Positions 43,593 through 50,797 of a stretch of 58,528 nt of DNA are shown here, piece after piece. Positions within the stretch are counted from its first letter, which is position 1; the number at the start of each line of letters is the position of its first letter. The position numbers were made by a program, and so were the translations under genes. Below the pieces are notes generated by a model, which did no database searches, had not been told where the DNA came from, and saw only the letters and a list, made by a program, of their open reading frames with translations. This DNA comes from Rhodoferax sp. UBA6134 (lineage in GTDB: Bacteria; Pseudomonadota; Gammaproteobacteria; Burkholderiales; Burkholderiaceae_C): NCBI GenBank assembly GCA_002422455.1, contig DIVK01000014.1, positions 39,742 to 98,269 of the forward strand, given 5' to 3'.

Positions 43593-43958
43593 TCAAAAGA
43601 AGGTCGGGGGGGCGCGCGCTTGCCGGTTGAGAAGAACTGCGGCTAGCGGCTGACTCCTATGTAGCAAGGCGATTGCGTGCGCTCTGGATAAATCCAACAT
43701 CTTGTGTTGGATTGCCGTCGGAGGCAGCACATGGCAGGTAGCACAAAGGGGGCAGTCAAGGGCGTGCGTGGTTGTCTTCTGCTGGTCTCCACCTGTGGAT
43801 GTCGAGATCAGTTTCGTCCCAAAACTGGTGCACACTGACTGCAGAGAATCGCCTTTGACCATGGGCGACGCGATGGCAAGTCCGATAGACAGCACGTAAC
43901 AGATCAATGCCATGCGGCATATGGCTGTCGATTGTCTAAGGGCGTAAAAAACCCGCAT
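43593..43958 (-). CDS. DUF2946-like protein
   Basis: 121 residues starting MRVFYALRQSTAICRMALIC with a hydrophobic N-terminal segment, then SVCTSFGTKLI and HALDCPLCATCHVLPP, the Cys/His pattern (C..G ... CPLC..C) seen in DUF2946. DUF2946 genes commonly precede copper TonB receptors in Pseudomonas and relatives, as far as I recall. Start at 43958 is preferred over 43979. Likely first gene of the three-gene copper cluster. Confidence 0.68.
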   Translation of the reverse strand: MRVFYALRQSTAICRMALICYVLSIGLAIASPMVKGDSLQSVCTSFGTKLISTSTGGDQQKTTTHALDCPLCATCHVLPPTAIQHKMLDLSRAHAIALLHRSQPLAAVLLNRQARAPPTFF

Positions 43959-44341
43959 TGTGGAATTATGCCATGGCATTGTGTGGGTAGCTCACGCTCT
44001 CAAGTAGGCTCCCAATTGCGTTTCCATCTGCATTTTGCGTGTCTTCGTTCAAAGTTTCATCGAACTGGACAGCCCATGTTACAGGTCGCTACAGTGAGTA
44101 CACGGCATCGCCAGCCATGCTGGCGGCGGTAGACCGTGCTGCGTGAGTCGCGGACACATTCAATCCATCCAAACCAAAGGGCTACGGCATACGTCGGTAA
44201 GCGGGTGGCGAAGTCATCTTGCTGGAATGGGCAATTCTTAAGAGCATGGAGTCCACTTCAACTCAGGTGGACACATTGACCTTGCCCTCGAAAAACGTAC
44301 TCCATAGCTGAAGGAAAATTTCAGTAATTGGAGAAGACGAA
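43959..44341. other. Intergenic region between copper cluster and IS3 orfA
   Basis: About 380 bases with no supported gene. A hairpin CGCCAGC-CAT-GCTGGCG lies at 44107-44123 without a T run. GTCCAC-N9-GTGGAC at 44253-44273 may belong to the IS3 left end but I cannot define the terminal inverted repeat. Confidence 0.45.
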
Positions 44342-44647
44342 ATGAGCAAGAGAAAAGACGGACAACCCCGGGGCAAGTACACCCTGGAATTCAAGCTGGA
44401 AGCGGTGCGGCTGGTCAAAGGCGGGCAAGCAGCCGCGGTGACGGCCAAGGTGTTGGGCATTCCGAAGCAGACGTTGGATAACTGGGTTCGGCTCAATGAG
44501 AAGGGGCAACTTCAGGGGGCTGGCGACAAGCCGGTGTCGGCTGAGCAAATGGAGCTGGCCCGGCTGCGGGCTGAGAATGCCCGGCTGAAGATGGAGCGCG
44601 ACATCTTAAAAAAAGCGACGGCGTACTTCGCGCGGGAAGCCCTGTGA
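44342..44647 (+). CDS. IS3-family transposase OrfA (helix-turn-helix)
   Basis: 101 residues: MSKRKDGQPRGKYTLEFKLE, then VTAKVLGIPKQTLDNWVR (HTH) and the leucine-zipper-like coil LARLRAENARLKMERDILKKAT. Complete OrfA. The overlapping OrfB that should follow is missing except for its first codons (MKYAWICA-like at 44644-44665), so the element cannot transpose by itself. Confidence 0.85.
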   Translation: MSKRKDGQPRGKYTLEFKLEAVRLVKGGQAAAVTAKVLGIPKQTLDNWVRLNEKGQLQGAGDKPVSAEQMELARLRAENARLKMERDILKKATAYFAREAL

Positions 44648-44817
44648 AGTACGCCTGGATTTGCGCATTGCGGACTACCTGCAACCTATTCTTGAAGCCA
44701 TCGGCAACATTCAGGACTACACCGCTGGGATGGATTTGGATGCATTCATGGCGGACCGCAAAACCCGCGATGCCGTGATCCGCAATCTGGAAGTGATTGG
44801 CGAGGCATCGGGAGCGC
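44644..44817 (+). pseudogene. OrfB stub joined to an N-terminal HepT (DUF86) fragment
   Basis: GTG AAG TAC GCC TGG ATT begins OrfB (KYAWI). After about six codons the sequence switches frame into LRIADYLQPILEAIGNIQDY then TAGMDLDAFMADRKTRDAV and IRNLEVIGEAS, the front half of HepT, an RNase toxin of HEPN type. It stops before the catalytic RxxxxH (RNVVAH-like) motif. Both partners are truncated at the join. Confidence 0.65.
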
Positions 44818-44949
44818 AGTGGCGGCAAAAAAAGCTACAAGAGCGACACCGAGCGCGTGGCCTTTCTGTTCGATCTGTACCAGAAATACACCAGCCTGCT
44901 GCCGACAGACACCAAGGGCTCCAAGAGACGGGTGGCCGCGCTGCGATAG
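44818..44949 (+). pseudogene. C-terminal fragment of an unrecognised protein
   Basis: In a different frame from HepT: SGGKKSYKSDTERVAFLFDL then YQKYTSLLPTDTKGSKRR and a stop at 44947-44949. The tail is reminiscent of C-termini of some DDE transposases but I cannot confirm that. It follows the HepT piece directly, so two gene ends are fused. Confidence 0.45.
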
Positions 44950-45056
44950 AAGTTGCTATGTTTTTCGTAGCTTATTACGTACATTCTGCAGGGTCTAGGG
45001 GCCAACCTGGCATATTCAATGTGCCTGTTCTGCCCAATCTCCCCTAAAATTCAGTC

Positions 45057-45149
45057 ATGCACCCCGCCATCTGCCAGCGCTACCGCGTCGGCCGGCTGGA
45101 AGTGTTTGGCACGTGGCGCAGAACGCATTGGCGGGTCGGCCTGATCTGA
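45057..45149 (+). pseudogene. Fragment of a MntA-like nucleotidyltransferase
   Basis: MHPAICQRYRVGRLEVFGTW then frame decay and stop. C-x-RY-V-RLEVFGS is the start of the minimal nucleotidyltransferase (MntA) that partners HepT. The GSxxRG catalytic motif is lost at the break. With the HepT piece 250 bases upstream it suggests a dismantled mntA-hepT module, though in the reverse of the usual order. Confidence 0.55.
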
Positions 45150-45198
45150 CACGTCGCGGCACACGCCAAGCTGCATAAAAAATTTGTCAACCCCCACC

Positions 45199-46086
45199 AT
45201 GCAGCCCATCCCCATTCCCGCCGTGCCCGAAACACCCCTTGCCGCCGCCTCCATGGTGCTGCTGCGCGAGGCACCGACGGGCCTGGAGGTGCTGCTGCTG
45301 CGCCGCAATGCGAAGGCGTCGAACATGCCGGGGCTTTATGTGTTTCCGGGCGGCAAGCTCGATGCAGCCGACCAGACCCTGGACGCCGCAGCCCGCCTCG
45401 ACCAGCCCGCGGCCACGCTGCAGGCCAGCCTGAACGAGCCCGACCTCGACGCCCCCACCGCCGCGGGTCTGTACATGGCGGCCCTGCGCGAGACACTGGA
45501 GGAATGCGGCCTGCTGCTGGCCGAACCCGCAGGCGCGCAAGCCAGCCTGGATGCGCCGCGCGCCCGTGCCCTGCTGCGCGCGGGCCAGCCGTTTGCCGAA
45601 GTGCTGGCCGCCCTGCAACTGCGCCTGCAAACGCGCCAGATCGCACCCTGGTCACGCTGGATCACGCCGCGCTCACCCACCGTGAGCACCCGGCGTTTCG
45701 ACACCCGTTTTTTCATCGCCCAGGCCCCCGCGGGCCAGACCGCGCGGCATGACGACGAGGAAACCACCGACAGTGTCTGGGTGGGCCCACGCGCCGCGCT
45801 GGATCAGTACCAGGCGGGCAGCATCGACCTGGCCCCGCCGCAAATCATGGGCCTGGCGCACCTGAGCCGCCATGCCAGCGTGCGCAGCGTGCTCGACGAG
45901 GCGCGCCGCCAACATCCGCCCTGCATCCTGCCCGAACACTTTGACCGCGACGGCACGCGCGTGCTCTGCTATCCCGGCGATGAAAACCACTCCGTTGCCA
46001 AGCGCGCCCTGCCCGGCCCCACGCGACTGCTGCACGTCCGGGGCCAGTTCGTGCCGGAAGATGGGTTTGAAGCGCTGTTCACCTGA
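45199..46086 (+). CDS. NUDIX hydrolase, NUDT19-like
   Basis: 295 residues from ATG 45199 (MQPIPIPAVPETPLAAASMV). N-terminal NUDIX strand LLLRRNAKASNMPGLYVFPGGK, then an insert of about 50 residues and the Nudix box helix AALRETLEECGLLL. A long insertion inside the Nudix box is typical of NUDT19-type CoA/acyl-CoA diphosphatases. The C-terminal part holds PPQIMGLAHLSRHASVRSVL and CYPGDENH. Complete, unlike its decayed neighbours. Confidence 0.85.
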   Translation: MQPIPIPAVPETPLAAASMVLLREAPTGLEVLLLRRNAKASNMPGLYVFPGGKLDAADQTLDAAARLDQPAATLQASLNEPDLDAPTAAGLYMAALRETLEECGLLLAEPAGAQASLDAPRARALLRAGQPFAEVLAALQLRLQTRQIAPWSRWITPRSPTVSTRRFDTRFFIAQAPAGQTARHDDEETTDSVWVGPRAALDQYQAGSIDLAPPQIMGLAHLSRHASVRSVLDEARRQHPPCILPEHFDRDGTRVLCYPGDENHSVAKRALPGPTRLLHVRGQFVPEDGFEALFT

Positions 46087-46101
46087 CACCATCGATTGAC
46101 A

Positions 46102-46117
46102 GGTGTTCTAAAACACC
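46102..46117. other. Hairpin after the NUDIX gene
   Basis: GGTGTT-CTAA-AACACC, 15 bases after the stop, without a T run. Possible transcript end. Confidence 0.4.
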
Positions 46118-46154
46118 GCCTGCTGGCGAATCAGTTCACCCAGTTCTGGAGCGC

Positions 46155-46324
46155 ATGAGCAGCCACTTGCTGGAGCTTGCACAGGCCGAACTTGACGAAG
46201 CAGGCACCTGGATGATGCATTCTTGATTGGAGCGCTCAAGGCACTTCAACAGGTCGAACAATTTCCGCAGGCCTGGCACCCCCTCATCCCTCACATTCGT
46301 CGCTGCCGTCTGCGACCCGATTGA
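46155..46324 (+). pseudogene. Decayed RelE/ParE toxin gene
   Basis: First frame: MSSHLLELAQAELDEAGTWM, stop. Second frame, starting inside it: DAFLIGALKALQQVEQFPQA then WHPLIPHIRRCRL, stop. The order A-AELDEA - FL-AL--L--IEQFP-AW - RRC-L is the ParE/RelE toxin pattern. A deletion of the middle and a frameshift have destroyed it. No antitoxin was found. Confidence 0.6.
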
Positions 46325-46499
46325 ACAGGCCCTTGCCCGGCAACGCATCCCGGGCCAATCCATGAACCATCCCGACCACCGCGCGTTTGACTGGCTGGCG
46401 GCCTGCGCCAAACTCATCACCCTGCACTGTGCCAAGGGCCTGGAGTTTCCACTGGTGTTCAGTGTCGGCCCCCCGCTCACCGATAATTCACCGCCATGA
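46320..46499 (+). pseudogene. Fragment of a UvrD/Rep-type helicase
   Basis: In-frame from about 46320: IEQALARQRIPGQSMNHPDH then RAFDWLAACAKLITLHCAKG and LEFPLVF. TLHSAKGLEFPVVF is motif V of UvrD-family helicases, and the preceding Pro/Ser-Met-Asn segment is its usual upstream context. Only about 60 codons remain. It ends at the TGA overlapping the ATG of the next gene. Confidence 0.65.
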
Positions 46500-46969
46500 A
46501 CATTTCTCTTTCTCTCTTCCCCCACGGCTGGCAGCACTATTTGCTCGGCGGTTTTCTTATTGGCGCAGGTACCTCGCTGCTGTTTGTGCTGACGGGCCGC
46601 ATCGGCGGCATGAGCACGGTGTTTTCCAGCACCTGGTCTTACCTGGTGCAACGGCCGTTTTTTCAGCAGCCGCGGTTTGTCGGTTCGCGCGGCTGGCGGC
46701 TGGTGTACGCGGCGGGGCTGATTCTGGGCGCGCTGGTGTGGTGGCTGGGCTTTGCGGGCGGCAGGCCCGAGGCCACGGCGGTGCCGGCCTGGCAGTTGCT
46801 GGCAGGCGGTTTTTTTGTCGGCTACGGGGCGCGCCTGGGCAACGGCTGCACGTCGGGCCACGGTATTTGCGGCATGGGCTCGCTGCAGTTGCCATCCTTC
46901 ATGGCGGTGCTCACCTTCATGGCCACCGCCTTCCTGACGGCCAATCTTGCAGCAAGGTGGCTGGCATGA
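46496..46969 (+). CDS. YeeE/YedE (PmpA-like) membrane transporter subunit
   Basis: 157 residues with about four hydrophobic spans. Signature GNGCTSGHGICGM (about 122-134) carries the conserved cysteines of the YeeE/YedE family, which moves thiosulfate or other sulfur species. This is the N-terminal half of the two-gene version (PmpA). Its stop overlaps the next start (ATGA). Confidence 0.88.
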   Translation: MNISLSLFPHGWQHYLLGGFLIGAGTSLLFVLTGRIGGMSTVFSSTWSYLVQRPFFQQPRFVGSRGWRLVYAAGLILGALVWWLGFAGGRPEATAVPAWQLLAGGFFVGYGARLGNGCTSGHGICGMGSLQLPSFMAVLTFMATAFLTANLAARWLA

Positions 46970-47373
46970 ACGCGGCACGTGGTTTGGCCACACTGGCAGC
47001 GGGCACGCTGTTTGGTTTTGGCCTGTCATATTCCACCATGATCCGACCCGAGGTGGTGTTGAGTTTTCTGCGTTTTCAGGACTTCGGCCTGATGCTGGTG
47101 ATGGGCGGCGCCATGACGGTGGTGCTGCTGATCTACAAGCTGGCGCCCCGCCTGCTCGCCCGGCCGCTGCTGGATGACCACTTTCACGTCCACCCCAGCA
47201 CATGGAACCGGGACACGGCCATGGGCGCAGCCCTGTTCGGCGTCGGCTGGGGGCTGTGCGGCGTGTGCCCCGGCCCGGCCATTGCGGGCCTGGGCACGGG
47301 CAACTGGAGCCTGCTGTGGGCGCTGGCCGGCATTGCACTGGGCGCACTGGTGCAGGGGCTCAGGGCGAAGTGA
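46966..47373 (+). CDS. YeeE/YedE (PmpB-like) membrane transporter subunit
   Basis: 135 residues with four hydrophobic spans and the family's second Cys motif WGLCGVCPGPAIAG (about 100-113). Partner half of the preceding gene; the two together equal a full YeeE. Often linked to sulfur-metabolism genes; here a methyltransferase and a ferredoxin follow. The start is ATG 46966 rather than the long upstream frame, which only reads through PmpA in another phase. Confidence 0.88.
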   Translation: MNAARGLATLAAGTLFGFGLSYSTMIRPEVVLSFLRFQDFGLMLVMGGAMTVVLLIYKLAPRLLARPLLDDHFHVHPSTWNRDTAMGAALFGVGWGLCGVCPGPAIAGLGTGNWSLLWALAGIALGALVQGLRAK

Positions 47374-47431
47374 CCAGCCTCCGCGGCGCTTGCGGGCCGT
47401 GAAAATAAATTTCAAACGACGTGAGGAAAAC

Positions 47432-48055
47432 ATGAGCACCTCCTGGTACGACCGCCACATCCTGCCCTACCTGCTGGACCTGGGTTGCGGTCTGCCCATG
47501 GTGGGGCGGCAGCGCCAGCTGGTGGTGCCGCTGGCACAGGGCCGTGTGCTGGAAGTGGGGGTTGGCACCGGGCTCAACATGCGCTACTACGACCAGACCC
47601 GCGTCACCAAAATCACGGCACTGGACCCGGCGCTGGAGCTGCACCCGCTGGCGCGCCAGCGCATTGCGCAAGCCGGGCTGGAGGTGGATCTGCTGGGCCT
47701 GTCGGCCGAACAGATGGCGCTGCCCGACGCCAGCTTTGACACGGTGCTGATCACCTACACGCTGTGCACCATCCCCGACCCCTTGCGCGCGCTGCGGGAA
47801 ATGCGCCGCGTGCTCGCGCCCGGCGGGCGGCTGTTGTATTGCGAGCATGGCCGCGCGCCCGATGCCTCGGTGCGGCGCTGGCAAGACCGGCTGCAGCCGC
47901 TGTGGGGCAAACTGGCCGGCGGCTGCCACCTGGGGCGCGACATTCCAGCGCTGTTGCAAACCGCAGGCTTTCAGTTGCCCGACCTGCACATGCGCTACCT
48001 GCCAGGGCCACGGCCCTTCACCTTCCATTACTGGGGCGAAGCCGTCACGGCCTGA
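47432..48055 (+). CDS. Class I SAM-dependent methyltransferase
   Basis: 207 residues from ATG 47432, with GAGGAAAA upstream. SAM-binding motif I is VLEVGVGTGLNMRYYD (about 40-55). Motif II follows with LPDASFDTVLITYTLCTIPD. The C-terminal part (GGCHLGRDIPALLQTAGF) is typical of UbiE/Methyltransf_11 proteins. Substrate unknown. A much longer frame upstream is a shadow across PmpB. Confidence 0.85.
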   Translation: MSTSWYDRHILPYLLDLGCGLPMVGRQRQLVVPLAQGRVLEVGVGTGLNMRYYDQTRVTKITALDPALELHPLARQRIAQAGLEVDLLGLSAEQMALPDASFDTVLITYTLCTIPDPLRALREMRRVLAPGGRLLYCEHGRAPDASVRRWQDRLQPLWGKLAGGCHLGRDIPALLQTAGFQLPDLHMRYLPGPRPFTFHYWGEAVTA

Positions 48056-48091
48056 ATCGCCCTTGAATCACCCTTGAAACGCCCTTTGCAC

Positions 48092-48382
48092 ATGAACGCC
48101 ACCGATACGCCACCGTTTTTCATTGCCCATGTCGAGCCCGATGGCCAGCAGTTTGACGCCTGGGCCAATCAGCCGCTGCTGACCTCGCTGGAGCAGGGCG
48201 GCATCGACTGGCCCAGCTCGTGCCGCAACGGCACCTGCCGCACCTGCATCGGGCAACTGGCAGGCGGCCAGGTGCGCTACGAAATTGAGTGGCCGGGCCT
48301 GAGCGCCGAAGAAAAGGCCGCGGGCCACGTGCTGCCCTGCGTGGCCCGCCCCTGCGCGGAACTGGTGCTGCTACGCGGCTAG
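48092..48382 (+). CDS. Plant-type [2Fe-2S] ferredoxin
   Basis: 96 residues from ATG 48092. Cluster ligands C44, C49, C52 and C83 in SCRNGTCRTC and LPCVA follow the plant-type pattern C-x4-C-x2-C-xn-C. Cytoplasmic electron carrier; partner unknown. Its stop lies 12 bases inside the 3' end of the convergent DHH gene. Confidence 0.88.
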   Translation: MNATDTPPFFIAHVEPDGQQFDAWANQPLLTSLEQGGIDWPSSCRNGTCRTCIGQLAGGQVRYEIEWPGLSAEEKAAGHVLPCVARPCAELVLLRG

Positions 48383-49306
48383 TACCGGGACGGCGGCGTC
48401 GAACGTGCCGCGCAACAACTCGGGCAGACGCTGCGCGCTCATCTTGAACCCGCAGGCCTGCGCATGACCGCCACCGCCCATGCTCTCGGCCAGAGGAATG
48501 CAGTTGAAGCTGCGTTGCGAGCGCAATCCGGCCTTGATGACGCCACTCTTGTCCACGCTCCACATCAGCGCAAAGCTGCCGCTCTGCTTCGAGAGGATGT
48601 CGCCCACCAGGCTGTGAAAGACGCCGGGCGCATTGACCATCAGCCCGCTCATGCCATTGAAGGTGAGGGCCTGCGCCCCCTCGGCGATGCCGGCGGCGAG
48701 CTTGCTGAATTTCTCGTCCATCGCCTTGCCGCGCTCCACGTAGATCGCCAGCTGCATGGCGTCGAACGCGGCGATCTCGTGCCAGCGCTCAAAGCTGAAC
48801 GGCTCCATGTCCAGCGCGGCCAGAAAGCCGGCGCTCTCGGGGTATTGCCAGACCCAGATATCGCGGTCTTCGACAAAGCGCACCAGGTCCGGCACCGGTT
48901 GCTCGGGATGGAAAAACTCCCAGGCCAGCCGGGCACCCGACTTGTGCATGTCGAAATGCACGATGCCGCAGCGACAGGCAAAACCGCTCAGTTTCTCCGC
49001 TGCGCTCTTGTGGTGGTCCAGCATCACCAGCTTGGCGGCGCGCTCCTCAATGCCGTGCATGATCTCGGCGGCAAACGAAAAGTCGAGGATGTAGACGGCA
49101 CGCCCGTCCAGCGCGGGCAAGTCCGCCACCGACTTGATCTCGCCATGGTCCAGCCCGAGAAACTCGGCCCGACCCTCGTAGTAAAGCCAGGCCGCCAGCG
49201 CCGCCGCAAAGCCGTCCGGGCAGTTGCGGCCGTGGTAGATGACCAGCGGTTGCGGGTCGTTTTTGTCAGGGGTCACGAACAGGCTCAGGGGCAAAATGGT
49301 TTTCAT
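48371..49306 (-). CDS. DHH-family phosphoesterase
   Basis: 311 residues. DHH domain: NCPDGFAAALAAW carries the first metal-binding Asp, YILDFSF the second, LDHHKSA the DHH triad. C-terminal DHHA1 domain with GGGGHAQACGFKMS. Likely a nucleotide or oligonucleotide phosphoesterase (NrnA/RecJ-like), though the exact substrate is unclear. The ATG at 49306 (MKTILPLSLFVTP) is preferred over the longer frame. Confidence 0.85.
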   Translation of the reverse strand: MKTILPLSLFVTPDKNDPQPLVIYHGRNCPDGFAAALAAWLYYEGRAEFLGLDHGEIKSVADLPALDGRAVYILDFSFAAEIMHGIEERAAKLVMLDHHKSAAEKLSGFACRCGIVHFDMHKSGARLAWEFFHPEQPVPDLVRFVEDRDIWVWQYPESAGFLAALDMEPFSFERWHEIAAFDAMQLAIYVERGKAMDEKFSKLAAGIAEGAQALTFNGMSGLMVNAPGVFHSLVGDILSKQSGSFALMWSVDKSGVIKAGLRSQRSFNCIPLAESMGGGGHAQACGFKMSAQRLPELLRGTFDAAVPVLAA

Positions 49307-49349
49307 AGGGGAGGTATTTTCGCCTGATGGCAACTTCGCCTTGTTGGGC

Positions 49350-50309
49350 TTATGGGTTTTCCGGCCGTGGCGGGCGTGGAATTTTCTTGAAACGGATCAG
49401 ACGGTCGAGCTCGATCGCGTCTTTCTTGAGCTGGCGCTGCGCATCGAGCTGTTGCCCGGCGGCCAGCCATGCGGCAAACTCCTGCGGGGTTTCCAGCGTG
49501 ATGCGACCCATCACCGCGGCACGAAAATCGTGGATCACGATCTCGGCCGCTTTTTGCGTGTTGACGCGCTTGCCCCCCTGCAGGGCGCCGCGCTTGCGGC
49601 CAATGGCTTCGAGCAACTCCTCGTCGGCCATGCCGGCCACCGCCTCCAGCTTGAAGCGGGCCTCCAGCAGCGCGGCGTAATGCGTTTTCAGGTAGTCCAG
49701 CAGCTCCAGCGCCACATCTTCTTCATTGAAGGCGTTGCGGCCGATGGCGCCGCTGGCGGCCAGGTTGTAGCCGCTCTTGGCCACGATGATGCGCGGCCAC
49801 AGCATGCCGGGCGTGTCGTACAGATAAAAGTCATCGGCCAGCGAGATGCGCTGCTCCAGCTTGGTGATGCCGGCTTCGTCACCGGTTTTGGCAGCGCGCT
49901 TGCCGGTGAGGGTGTTGATGAGGGTGGACTTGCCGACGTTGGGAATGCCGCAGATCAGCACACGCATGGGCTTGACCATGCCGCCGCGATTCGGTGCCAG
50001 CTCAAAACAGGCCTGAATCAGGGCTTTGGCCGGCGCGGTGACGCTGGCGTCCAGCCCGATCGCCCGCGTGCCGGGCAGGCCGTTGTAATGCGCCAGCCAT
50101 TGCGCGGTACACGCAGGGTCGGCCAGGTCCTGCTTGTTCAGTACCTTGAGCGACGGCTTGCCGGCGGTGAGCCCGGCCAGCATCGGATTGGCGCTCGACC
50201 CCGGCAGGCGCGCGTCGAGCAGCTCGATCACCACGTCGATGTTCTTGATCCGTTCGCTGATGGCTTTTTTGGTCAAATGCATGTGACCCGGAAACCACTG
50301 AATAGCCAT
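49350..50309 (-). CDS. ylqF: Ribosome-biogenesis GTPase YlqF/RbgA type
   Basis: 319 residues, a circularly permuted GTPase: G4 VLNKQDL (about 67-73) precedes G1 GIPNVGKSTLIN (about 124-135) and G3 DTPG (about 168). N-terminal MAIQWFPGHMHLTKKAI is the RbgA opening. RbgA assembles the 50S subunit in Bacillus; a comparable role is likely here. The start at 50309 has AAAGAAGACAAG upstream and gives the standard N-terminus. Confidence 0.9.
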   Translation of the reverse strand: MAIQWFPGHMHLTKKAISERIKNIDVVIELLDARLPGSSANPMLAGLTAGKPSLKVLNKQDLADPACTAQWLAHYNGLPGTRAIGLDASVTAPAKALIQACFELAPNRGGMVKPMRVLICGIPNVGKSTLINTLTGKRAAKTGDEAGITKLEQRISLADDFYLYDTPGMLWPRIIVAKSGYNLAASGAIGRNAFNEEDVALELLDYLKTHYAALLEARFKLEAVAGMADEELLEAIGRKRGALQGGKRVNTQKAAEIVIHDFRAAVMGRITLETPQEFAAWLAAGQQLDAQRQLKKDAIELDRLIRFKKIPRPPRPENP

Positions 50310-50353
50310 CTTGTCTTCTTTCTCCTGCTGCCGGCGAAACAAAGGCCGCCGGC

Positions 50354-50776
50354 TTACTCATCATGGACCCGGCCGCGCAGGGCCTTGGTCTCGGAACGCT
50401 GGCTTTTGACAACGCGCAGTCTTTGCTTCGAACCATAGCTGGGTTGGGTGGCGCGCCGCGTCCTCGGGGGCCGCGCCACACTGTTCACCAGTTCGTGCAG
50501 ACGCATGAGGGCATCGAGCCGGTTCATCTCCTGGGTGCGGTACTGCTGCGCCTTGATCACCAGCACACCGGCCTTGGTGATGCGGCTGTCATGCAGTGCC
50601 AGCAGCCGCTCCTTCACGTCGCCAGGCAGCGAAGAGGCGGGGATGTCAAAGCGCAGGTGAATCGCACTGGACACCTTGTTGACGTTTTGCCCGCCCGCCC
50701 CCTGCGCGCGGATGGCCGTGATCTCGACCTCAGCCTCGTTGATTTCCAGCAGCGGCGGGGACGCGGGTTCAGCCAT
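50354..50776 (-). CDS. arfB: Alternative ribosome-rescue factor ArfB
   Basis: 140 residues, stand-alone GGQ protein: ITAIRAQGAGGQNVNKVSSA carries the GGQ loop (about 28-30) for peptidyl-tRNA hydrolysis. The basic C-terminal tail (PRTRRATQPSYGSKQRLRVV) inserts into the mRNA channel. The family is also called YaeJ. Releases ribosomes stalled on non-stop mRNA. Confidence 0.92.
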   Translation of the reverse strand: MAEPASPPLLEINEAEVEITAIRAQGAGGQNVNKVSSAIHLRFDIPASSLPGDVKERLLALHDSRITKAGVLVIKAQQYRTQEMNRLDALMRLHELVNSVARPPRTRRATQPSYGSKQRLRVVKSQRSETKALRGRVHDE

Positions 50777-50797
50777 GACAGCATCCGTGCCAACACT

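Noticed and set aside
46387..47373. 328-codon frame as one long YeeE protein
   Set aside because: The first 190 codons read out of phase through pmpA; the true PmpB starts at 46966.
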